Below are positions 53,356 through 63,192 of a stretch of DNA of 64,000 nt, piece after piece. The notes beneath the pieces were generated by a model. It did no database searches and was not told the DNA's origin. It saw only the letters and a list, made by a program, of their open reading frames with translations. Made by a program: the position numbers and the translations under genes. The first letter of the stretch is position 1. The number at the start of each line of letters is the position of its first letter. Origin of the DNA: Rugalucina vietnamica (lineage: Eukaryota > Mollusca > Bivalvia > Lucinida > Lucinidae); the NCBI GenBank assembly GCA_964017185.1, contig OZ024874.1, forward strand, positions 34,882,721 to 34,946,720, in the 5' to 3' direction.

Positions 53356-56300
53356 TTAACGGTTTTAACTACAACACTTAGTTTTAACATGTTGGCACGG
53401 TTGCAAATCCAATGCTTAGTGCTAGCGTGTTGCAATTAACGGTTATAACTACAACGCTTAGTTTTAACGTGTTGACATGGTTTTAATGGTTCCAAATGCA
53501 AAGCTTAGTGTTTACGTGTTGTCATTAACTTTTTTAACTACAACGCTTAGTTTTAACGCATTGTAACCGCAATGCTTAGTGTTAACGTGTTGTCATTAAC
53601 GGTTGCAACAGCAACGCTTAGTGTAAACATGTTGACACTAACGGTTGCAACTGCAATGCTAAGTGTTAACATGTTGACATAAACGGTTGCAACGTGTTAA
53701 CGTGTTGAAATTAACGTAAGCAAATGCTACACTTACTGTTATAATGTTGACACTAACGGTTGTAACTGCAACGCTTAGTTTTAACGTGTTGCCACTAACG
53801 CTTGCAACTGCAATGCTTAATGTTAACGTGTTGCCTTTAAAGGTTGCAACTGCAACGGTTAGTGCTTACATGTTGACATTAACGTTTGCAATTGCAACAC
53901 TTAGCTTTAACGTGTTGCCACTAACGCTTAATGTTAACGTCTTGCCATTAAAGGTTGCAACTGTAACGGTTAGTGCTTACATGTTGACACTAACGTTTGC
54001 AACTGCAACGCTTAGCTTTAACGTGTTGCCACTAACGCTTAATGTTAACGTGTCGCCATTAAAGGTTGCAACTGTAACGGTTAGTGCTTACATGTTGACA
54101 CTAACGTTTGCAACTGTTTTAACGGTTGCAAATGCAAAGCTTAGTGTTTACGTGTTGCCATTAACGGTTTTAACTACAACGCTTAGTTTTAACGTGTTGA
54201 CACGGTTTTAACGGTTGCAAATGCAAAGCTTAGTGTTTACGTGTTGTCATTAACGGTTTTAACTGCAACGCTTAGTTTTAACGGTTGCAAATCCATTGCT
54301 TAGTGCTAACGTGTTGCAATTAACAGTTATAACTACAACGCTTAGTTTTAACGTGTTGACATGGTTTTAATGGTTGCAAATGCAAAGCTTAGTGTTTACG
54401 TGTTGTCATTAACGGTTTTAACTGCAACGCTTAGTTTTAACGTGTTGCCACGGTATTAACGGTTGCAAATCCAATGCTTAGTGCTAACGTGTTGCAATAA
54501 ACGGTTATAACTACAACGCTTAGTTTTAACGTGTTGACATGGTTTTAATGGTTGCAAATGCAAAGCTTAGTGTTTACGTGTTGTCATTAACGGTTTTAAC
54601 TACAACGCTTAGTTTTAACGCATTGTAACCGAAATGCTTAGTGTTAACGTGTTGTCATTAATAACGGTTGTAACTGCAACGCTTAGTGTAAACATGTTGA
54701 CACTAACGGTTGCAACTGCAATGCTAAGTGTTAACATGTTAATAAACGGTTGCAACGTGTAAACGTGTTGAAATTAACGTAAGCACATGCTACACTTACT
54801 GTTTTAATGTTGACACTAACGGTTGTAACTGCAACGCTTAGTTTTAACGTGTTGCCACTAACGCTTGCAACTGCAATGCTTAATGTTAACGTGTTGCCTT
54901 TAAAGGTTGCAACTGCAACGGTTAGTGCTTACATGTTGACACTAACGTTTGCAACTGCAACGCTTAGCTTTAACGTGTTGCCACTAACGCTTAATGTTAA
55001 CGTGTTGCCATTAAAGGTTGCAACTGTAACGGTTAGTGCTTACATGTTGACACTAACGTTTGCAACTGTTTTAACGGTTGCAAATGCAAAGCTTAGTGTT
55101 TACGTGTTGCCATTAACGGTTTTAACTACAACGCTTAGTTTCAACGTGTTGACACGGTTTTAACGGTTGCAAATGCAAAGCTTAGTGTTTACGTGTTGTC
55201 ATTAACGGTTTTAACTGCAACGCTTAGTTTTAACATGTTGCCACGGTATTAACGGTTGCAAATGCAATGCTTAGTGCTAACGTGTTGCAATTAACGGTTA
55301 TAACTACAACGCTTAGTTTTAACGTGTTGACATGGTTTTAATGGTTGCAAATGTAAAGCTTAGTGTTTACGTGTAGTCATTAACGGTTGCAACTGCAACG
55401 CTTAGTTTTAACGTGTTGCCGCGGTATTAACGGTTGCAAATCCAATGCTTAGTTCTAAGTTACTGCTAACGTGTTGCAATTAACGGTTATAACTACAACG
55501 CTTAGTTTTAACGTGTTGACATGGTTTTAATGGTTGCAAATGCAAAGCTTAGTATTTACGTGTTGTCATTAACGGTTTTAACTACAACGCTTAGTTTTAA
55601 CGCATTGTAACCGCAATGCTTAGTGTTAACGTGTTGTCATTAACGGTTGCAACTGCAACGCTTAGTGTAAACATGTTGACACTAACGGTTGCAACTGCAA
55701 TACTAAGTGTTAACATGTTGACATAAACGGTTGCAACGTGTTAACGTGTTGAAATTAACGTAAACAAATGCTACACTTACTGTAATGTTGGCACTAACGG
55801 TTGTAACTGCAACGCTTAGTTTTAACGTGTTGCCACTAACGCTTGCAACTGCAATGCTTAATGTTAACGTGTTGCCTTTAACGGTTGCAACTGCAACGGT
55901 TTGTGCTTACATGTTGACACTAACGTTTGCAACTGCAACGCTTAGCTTTAACGTGTTGCCACTAACGCTTAATGTTAACGTGTTGCCATTAAAGGTTGCA
56001 ACTGTAACGGTTAGTGCTTACATGTTGACACTAACGTTTGCAACTGCAACGCTTAGCTTTAACGAGTTGCCACTAACGCTTAATGTTAACGTGTTGCCAC
56101 TAAAGGTTGCAACTGTAACGGTTAGTGCTGACATGTTGACACTAACGTTTGCAACTGTTTTAACGGTTGCAAATGCAAAGCTTAGTGTTTACGTGTTGCC
56201 ATTAACGGTTTTAACTACAACGCTTAGTTTTAACGTGTTGACACGGTTTTAACGGTTGCAAATGCAAAGCTTAGTGTTTACGTGTTGTCATTAACGGTTT

Positions 56301-59300
56301 TAACTGCAACGCTTAGTTTTAACGGTTGCAAATCCATTGCTTAGTGCTAACGTGTTGCAATTAACAGTTATAACTACAACGCTTAGTTTTAACGTGTTGA
56401 CATGGTTTTAATGGTTGCAAATGCAAAGCTTAGTGTTTACGTGTTGTCATTAACGGTTTTAACTGCAACGCTTAGTTTTAACGTGTTGCCACGGTATTAA
56501 CGGTTGCAAATCCAATGCTTAGTGCTAACGTGTTGCAATAAACGGTTATAACTACAACGCTTAGTTTTAACGTGTTGACATGGTTTTAATGGTTGCAAAT
56601 GCAAAGCTTAGTGTTTACGTGTTGTCCTTAACGGTTTTAACTACAACGCTTAGTTTTAACGCATTGTAACCGAAATGCTTAGTGTTAACGTGTTGTCATT
56701 AATAACGGTTGCAACTGCAACGCTTAGTGTAAACATGTTGACACTAACGGTTGCAACTGCAATGCTTAGTGTTAACATGTTGACATAAACGGTTGCAACG
56801 TGTTAACGTGTTGAAATTAACGTTAGCAAATGCTACACTTACTGTTATAATGTTGACACTAACGGTTGTAACTGCAACGCTTAGTTTTAACGTGTTGCCA
56901 CTAACGCTTGCAACTGCAATGCTTAATATTAACGTGTTGCCTTTAAAGGTTGCAACTGCAACGGTTAGTGCTTACATGTTGACACTAACGTTTGCAACTG
57001 CAACGCTTAGCTTTAACGTGTTGCCACTAACGCTTAATGTTAACGTGTTGCCATTAAAGGTTGCAACTGTAACGGTTAGTGCTTACATTTTGACACTAAC
57101 GTTTGCAACTGTTTTAACGGTTGCAAATGCAAAGCTTAGTGTTTACGTGTTGCCATTAACGGTTTTAACTACAACGCTTAGTTTCAACGTGTTGACACGG
57201 TTTTAACGGTTGCAAATGCAAACCTTAGTGTTTACGTGTTGTCATTAACGGTTTTAACTGCAACGCTTAGTTTTAACATGTTGCCACGGTATTAACGGTT
57301 GCAAATGCAATGCTTAGTGCTAACGTGTTGCAATTAACGGTTATAACTACAACGCTTAGTTTTAACGTGTTGACATGGTTTTAATGGTTGCGAATGCAAA
57401 GCTTAGTGTTTACGTGTTGTCATTAACGGTTTTAACGCTTAGTTTTAACGCATTGTAACCGCAATGCTTAGTGTTAACGTGTTGTCATTAACGGTTGCAA
57501 CTGCAACGCTTAGTGTAAACATGTTGACACTAACGGTTGCAACTGCAATGCTAAGTGTTAACATGTTGACATAAACGGTTGCAACGTGTTAACGTGTTGA
57601 AATTAACGTAAGCAAATGCTACACTTACTGTAATGTTGACACTAACGCTTGCAACTGCAATGCTTAATGTTAACGTGTTGCCTTTAAAGGTTGCAACTGC
57701 AACGGTTAGTGCTAACATGTTGACACTAACGTTTGCAACTGCAACGCTTAGCTTTAACGTGTTGCCTCTAACGCTTAATGTTAACGTCTTGCCATTAAAG
57801 GTTGCAACTGTAACGGTTAGTGCTTACATGTTGACACTAACGTTTGCAACTGTTTTAACGGTTGCAAATGCAAAGCTTAGTGTTTACGTGTTGCCATTAA
57901 CGGTTTTAACTACAACACTTAGTTTTAACATGTTGCCACGGTTGCAAATCCAATGCTTAGTGCTAACGTGTTGCAATTAACGGTTATAACTACAACGCTT
58001 AGTTTTAACGTGTTGACATGGTTTTAATGGTTCCAAATGCAAAGCTTAGTGTTTACGTGTTGTCATTAACTTTTTTAACTACAACGCTTATTTTTAACGC
58101 ATTGTAACAGCAATGCTTAGTGTTAACGTGTTGTCATTAACGGTTGCAACTTCAACGCTTAGTGTAAACATGTTGACACTAACGGTTGCAACTGCAATGC
58201 TAAGTGTTAACATGTTGACATAAACGGTTGCAACGTGTTAACGTGTTGAAATTAACGTAAGCAAATGCTACACTTACTGTTATAATGTTGACACTAACGG
58301 TTGTAACTGCAACGCTTAGTTTTAACGTGTTGCCACTAACGCTTGCAACTGCAATGCTTAATGTTAACGTGTTGCCTTTAAAGGTTGCAACTGCAACGGT
58401 TAATGCTTACATGTTGACAGTAACGTTTGCAACTGTTTTAACGGTTGCAAATGCAAAGCTTAGTGTTTACGTGTTGCCATTAACGGTTTTAACTACAACG
58501 CTTAGTTTTAACGTGTTGACACGGTTTTAATGGTTGCAAATGTAAAGCTTAGTGTTTACGTGTTGTCATTAACGGTTTCAACTGCAACGCTTAGTTTTAA
58601 CGTGTTGACACGGTTTTAACGGTTGCAAATGCAAAGCTTAGTGTTTACGTGTTGTCATTAACGGTTTTAACTGCAACGCTTAGTTTTAACGGTTGCAAAT
58701 CCACTGCTTAGTGCTAACGTGTTGCAATTAACAGTTATAACTACAACGCTTAGTTTTAACGTGTTGACATGATTTTAATGGTTGCAAATGCAAAGCTTAG
58801 TGTTTACGTGTTGTCATTAACGGTTTTAACTGCAACGCTTAGTTTTAACGGTTGCAAATCCATTGCTTAGTGCTAACGTGTTGCAATTAACAGTTATAAC
58901 TACAACGCTTAGTTTTAAAGTGTTGACATGGTTTTAATGGTTGCAAATGCAAAGCTTAGTGTTTACGTGTTGTCATTAATAACGGTTGCAACTGCAACGC
59001 TGAGTGTAAACATGTTGACACTAACGGTTGCAACTGCAATGCTAAGTGTTAACATGTTGACATAAACGGTTGCAACGTGTTAACGTGTTGAAATTAACGT
59101 AAGCAAATGCTACACTTACTGTTATAATGTTGACACTAACGGTTGTAACTGCAACGCTTAGTTTTGACGTGTTGCCACTAACGCTTGCAACTGCAATGCT
59201 TAATGTTAACGTGTTGCCTTTAAAGGTTGCAACTGCAACGGTTAGTGCTTACATGTTGACACTAACGTTTGCAACTGCAACGCTTAGCTTTAACGTGTTG

Positions 59301-59870
59301 CCACTAACGTTTACTGTTAACGTGTTGCCATTAAAGGTTGCAACTGTAACGGTTAGTGCTTACATGTTGACACTAACGTTTGCAACTGTTTTAACGGTTG
59401 CAAATGCAAAGCTTAGTGTTTACGTGTTGCCATTAACGGTTTTAACTACAACGCTTAGTTTCAACGTGTTGACACGGTTTTAACGGTTGCAAATGCAAAG
59501 CTTAGTGTTTACGTGTTGTCATTAACGGTTTTAACTGCAACGCTTAGTTTTAACATGTTGCCACGGTATTAACGGTTGCAAATGCAATGCTTAGTGCTAA
59601 CGTGTTGCAATTAACGGTTATAACTACAACGCTTAGTTTTAACGTGTTGACATGGTTTTAATGGTTGCAAATGTAAAGCTTAGTGTTTACGTGTTGTCAT
59701 TAACGGTTGCAACTGCAACGCTTAGTTTTAACGTGTTGCCGCGGTATTAACGGTTGCAAATCCAATGCTTAGTGCTAAGTTACTGCTAACGTGTTGCAAT
59801 TAACGGTTATAACTACAACGCTTAGTTTTAACGTGTTGACATGGTTTTATGGTTGCAAATGCAAAGCTTA
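53356..59870 (+). repeat. Irregular satellite blocks downstream of HOR3
   Basis: Blocks of about 1063, 981, 1062, 786, 649 and 842 bp follow anchors 53724, 54787, 55768, 56830, 57616 and 58265. The classes recall HOR3 in a reshuffled order. The block starting at 58265 lacks a 111-bp cassette (42+27+42) near 58412. The segment ends at the TTA target site of the transposon. Confidence 0.85.
59868..59870. other. Target-site duplication TTA, left copy
   Basis: TTA directly before the left terminal inverted repeat. With the copy at 63190-63192 it brackets the element. Uninterrupted monomers read AAAGCTTAGTGTTTACG, so one TTA is the original target. Confidence 0.88.
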
Positions 59871-59895
59871 TGCCTAGGTCACACTAGGGCTTACG
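59871..59895 (+). repeat. Left terminal inverted repeat
   Basis: Begins TGCCTAGGTCACACTAG and matches the reverse complement of 63165-63189 at 24 of 25 bases (mismatch at 59888). Weaker complementarity continues inward. Confidence 0.9.
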
Positions 59896-60140
59896 TACGC
59901 TGCGGACGTTGCGGATAGGTGTTCCGTATCTGTCCGTCCTATCCGTAACGATTCGTATCTCATCCGTAATGTCCGTAACTGTACGTATCGTATCCTCAGG
60001 GCGCGGTTGATCCGCGGGCAAATTTTCATAACTGTCAAAAATGCATGCGCGGATGGACGATCGGTAATGGTAGGCAATGGTACGTAACTGAAGGCATTTA
60101 TTCGAATCTGTCCGTATCTAATTGCATCTAAACGTATCAT
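59880..60140 (+). repeat. Long imperfect inverted arm, left
   Basis: Aligns, with many mismatches and small gaps, to the reverse complement of about 62590-62851. Shared landmarks in order are GTCACACTAG, GCTGCGGACG, TATCCGTAAC, ATTCGTATC, GCGGATGG and GTACGTAA. The arm is dense in short CGTA/CCGTA motifs, as is usual for subterminal regions bound by transposases. Confidence 0.75.
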
Positions 60141-61127
60141 TCCGCGATCAAGCATTTGTTGCGGATCGATACTGTTACATACGTGTTGTTTCGTTCGGTT
60201 GCGGTCTTTGTCGTTTATACACACTTTTCGATACAATTTAATACGTTCAGATACGAACACGTAATGTTACGGTTTTCCTAAAGTTTACACAGCATGCCAC
60301 ACGTATGAAAACGGAATCAAACCAGGATGCAACTTGAACAATGCTAATAAGCGTGTGGCTGAGCCCTCTAGAGCTGAGTGTTTGGGCATAACATAATCTG
60401 TATCCAATGCTTGAATGAATCATACAAGAACGTTTCTGGAATATATAGTCTCCTTGACAAAAATGTCCGTCATTTTTCTATTATACAGGTAATTTATTTA
60501 TTTAAGGATATCCATAATTCATTTATGTATATCCATAATTCAATTATGGATATCCTTAATTCATTTATGGATATCCTAAAATAATTAAAGATATCCATCA
60601 ATATTTTTGGATATCCTAAAATGAATTATGGATATCCATAAATGAATTATGGATATCCATAAATGAATTATGGATATCCTTAAATGAATTATGGATATCC
60701 ATAATTGAATTATGGATATCCTGAAATACATTTTTGGATATCCAAAAATCACGATGAATTATGGATATCCATAATTCGATTTTTGGATATCCAAAAATCG
60801 AATTATGGATATCCTTAAATCAGCTCATTTAAGGATATCCTTAAATGTGTTTTAGGATATCCAAAAATAAGCTTGAATTTAGGATATCCATAATTCGATT
60901 TTTGGATATCCATGATTCTTTTTTTGGATATCCATAACGATCTGATTTAAGGATATCCATAATTCTATTTTAGGATATCCATAATTCATTTTAAAAAATA
61001 TTTCTTTTCCATAATGATTTTTTCCGTGTAATACGCATGCGCTAACCTAAACTGAACGAAACGGAAGCCAACGTAAATTCAACCACACCGGATGCCTCCA
61101 TTCTCTGACTAGGGAGAAATCATTATA

Positions 61128-61450
61128 TCCCATAGGCACGTATGGGGTGCCGTTTTACTATTTATTTCCTATTTATGGATATCCATAATTCATTTTTGGA
61201 TGTCCAAAATTCATTTTTGGATATCCATAATATATTTTTGGATACCCATAATTCTTTTTTGGATATCCTAAAATCGATTTATGGATATCCTTAATTCGGC
61301 TGAATATTGGATATCCATAAATTGATTTTAGGATATCCTATAATCGAATTATGGATATCCTTAAATACAATCCTATTTTTGGATATCCATAATTCGATTT
61401 AAGGATATCCTAAAATCGGGCTAATATTGGATATCCATAATTCGATTTAT
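61128..61450 (-). repeat. Inverted segment within the GGATATCC array
   Basis: Contains GGGGTGCCGTTTTACTATTT (61144 on) and, further right, CAATCCTATTTTTGG and CGGGCTAATATTGG. These are reverse complements of motifs at about 61530-61780 and again at 62150-62540. With either partner it would fold into a hairpin of several hundred bases. Confidence 0.78.
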
Positions 61451-61529
61451 CCTTACTTATTGTAGGATATCCATAAATGAATTAAGGATATCCATAAAGA
61501 CATTATGAATATCCTTAAATAAATTATGG

Positions 61530-61850
61530 ATATCCAAAAATAGGGAATAAATAGTAAAACGGCACTCCATAGGCACGTACATCATTTTTTTGTGATTTAA
61601 GGATATCCTTAAATGAATTATGGATATCCTTAAATACAGTATTATTGAAGGAAATCCATAACTCATTTATGGATATCCATAAATCGAATTATGGATATCC
61701 AATATTAGCCCGATTTTAGGATATCCTTAAATCGAATTATGGATATCCAAAAATAGGATTGTATTTTAGGATATCCATAGTTCGGTTTTAGGATATGCTA
61801 AATCTATTTATGGATATCCAATATTCAGACGAATTTAAGATATCCTTAAA
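61530..61850 (+). repeat. Direct repeat segment within the GGATATCC array, copy 1
   Basis: Carries, in order, AGGGAATAAATAGTAAAACG, CATAGGCACGTACATCATTT, CCAATATTAGCCCGATTTTA, GGATTGTATTTTAGG and CCAATATTCAGACGAATT. The same series recurs about 620 bp downstream. Confidence 0.8.
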
Positions 61851-62149
61851 TTGATTTTAGGATATCCAAAATGAATTATGGATATCCAAAAAAGAATTAT
61901 GGATGTCCATAAATAAATTTTGGATATCGAAAAAATAAGGATATCCATAATTCATTTCAGGATATCCATAATTCATTTCAGAATATCCATAATTATTATG
62001 GATATCCATAATTCATTTATGGATATCCATAAATCATTTTAGGATATTTAGAAATGTTAATGGATATCCTTAATTATTTGAGGATATCCATAAATGAATA
62101 AAGGATATCCATAAATAAATTATGGATATCCTTGAATGAATTATGGATA

Positions 62150-62455
62150 TCCAAAAATAGGGAATAAATAGTAAAATGGCACCCATAGGCACGTACATCA
62201 TTTTTTGTGATTTAAGGATATCCTTAAATTATGGATATCCTAAAATACAGTTCTATTGAAGTACATCCTTAACTCATTTATGGATATCCATAAATCGAAT
62301 TATGGATATCCAATATTAGCCCGATTTTATAATATCCTTAAATCGAATTATGGATATCCAAAAATAGGATTGTATTTTAGGATATCCATAGTTCGATTTT
62401 AGGATATCCTAAAATCAATTTATGGATATCCAATATTCAGACGAATTAAGGATAT
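62150..62455 (+). repeat. Direct repeat segment within the GGATATCC array, copy 2
   Basis: Same ordered motifs as 61530-61850 with scattered substitutions and small indels. Both are inverted relative to 61128-61450. A further marker, AGGGAATAAATAGTAAAACG, occurs at 62525. Confidence 0.8.
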
Positions 62456-62589
62456 CCATAAATCGATTTTAAGTATCCAGAAATGAATTTTGGATATCCA
62501 AAATGAATTATGGATATCCATAAATAGGGAATAAATAGTAAAACGGCACCCCATATGATTGTTGGTTGATGCGTTCATTTACGGTGTAG

Positions 62590-62851
62590 ATACGTTTGTG
62601 TTACGGTTTAGATACGGAAAGATTCGAATCAACGCCTTCATTTACATGTCATTACGTACTATTACGGATGTTTCATCCGTGCCCAATTTTTGACTTTTTT
62701 CAAAATTTGGGCGCGGATGGAATCGGACTTGCATATACAATACGTTAAGATACGAACATATACGGAAAAGATACGAATTGTTACGGATATGACGGATAGA
62801 TACGAAAGGTCAGTCCGCAGCGTCCGCAGCATCCGGATGTGCTAGTGTGAC
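62590..62851 (-). repeat. Long imperfect inverted arm, inner right
   Basis: Reverse complement partner of 59880-60140. It ends GCTAGTGTGAC at 62841-62851, closely resembling the last bases of the true right end (63171-63182). This indicates an internal, second element end. Confidence 0.75.
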
Positions 62852-62856
62852 TGTAG

Positions 62857-63189
62857 TTTGACTAAAACCTGCGTTTTCTTGCATCAAATTTCACCGTTAT
62901 ATACGCAAGAAAACGCAACATTACGTACCTGAAAGTGTATGTCTGTATCTAAAAGTAACATATGGTATCGAAAGGTATGTAGTCAAGTATCTTAACCGTA
63001 TGTATTCGAATTTATCCGTAACTATCTTCGAAAGTATCCGTATCTTTCCTGAACTACCCGTATTTATTCGTATTTAAAGGTAATAAATTCATTAAGAACC
63101 GTTAGCCCCGCCCACAAAATTCTGCGGATCGCTACGTATAGTATTCGCAACTATCCGCGGCATCCGTAAGCGCTAGTGTGACCTAGGCA
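62857..63189. repeat. Second, outer right arm of the transposon
   Basis: About 330 bp beyond the inner end. It is also rich in CGTATC/CCGTA motifs and finishes with the matching terminus. Near its start is a small inverted repeat: GCGTTTTCTTGC (62871-62882) against GCAAGAAAACGC (62907-62918). With the inner arm it gives the element two right ends in tandem. Confidence 0.65.
63165..63189 (-). repeat. Right terminal inverted repeat
   Basis: Ends CTAGTGTGACCTAGGCA, the reverse complement of the left terminus apart from one base. Confidence 0.9.
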
Positions 63190-63192
63190 TTA
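63190..63192. other. Target-site duplication TTA, right copy
   Basis: TTA directly after the right terminal inverted repeat, followed by GTGTTTACGTGTTG. That completes the monomer interrupted at 59870. Confidence 0.88.

Larger units (their letters stand above)
33258..59870 (+). repeat. Satellite array, middle segment
   Basis: The same 42-bp-based satellite in the same orientation as the left segment. Anchor ATGCTAC positions are 34138, 35038, 35941, 36833, 37543, 38532, 39426, 40128, 41184, 42249, 42943, 43924, 44824, 45530, 46279, 46927, 47908, 48808, 49759, 50503, 51152, 52133, 53033, 53724, 54787, 55768, 56830, 57616, 58265 and 59107. Block lengths fall into recurring classes near 650, 700, 745-790, 842, 900, 981 and 1060 bp. 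No gene is seen. Confidence 0.97.
60506..62519. repeat. GGATATCC palindromic satellite inside the transposon
   Basis: About 2 kb of tandem units containing the 8-bp palindrome GGATATCC, often extended to TGGATATCCA or AAGGATATCCTT. They are joined by A+T linkers such as ATAAATGAATTAT. The typical spacing is 21 bp (for example near 60625-60690), with variation. A non-repetitive interruption lies at about 60990-61170. Since the core is its own reverse complement, orientation comes from linkers and from embedded markers (AGGGAATAAATAGTAAAA). It is AT-rich, encodes only spurious DIHNSFM-type frames, and is unrelated to the surrounding 42-bp satellite. Confidence 0.92.
59871..63189. mobile_element. 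Non-autonomous DNA transposon, PIF/Harbinger-like, 3319 bp
   Basis: Flanked by TTA direct repeats and bounded by 25-bp terminal inverted repeats (59871-59895 and 63165-63189) with one mismatch, at 59888. A 3-bp TTA/TAA duplication is characteristic of PIF/Harbinger elements; the family assignment is an inference from that, without a transposase. No open frame resembles a DDE transposase or Myb-like protein. The order is: left terminal arm rich in CCGTA and CGTATC motifs (59871 to about 60260), unique sequence (about 60261-60505), GGATATCC satellite (60506-62519), an inner right arm complementary to the left arm (about 62560-62852), and a second right arm (about 62857-63189) with the true terminus. 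Removing the element and one TTA restores a perfect monomer, so it inserted into an existing array. Confidence 0.85.

Noticed and set aside
59874..60260. Reverse-strand 128-codon frame at the transposon's left end
   Set aside because: It runs through the terminal inverted repeat and its subterminal CGTATC/CCGTA motifs, giving RIRY/LRTLRMRY-type repeats. It has no transposase motif.
60378..60584. Frame with DIHNSFM repeats, and a similar one on the reverse strand at 61457-61666
   Set aside because: Translation of the 21-bp GGATATCC units, whose period is a multiple of three.
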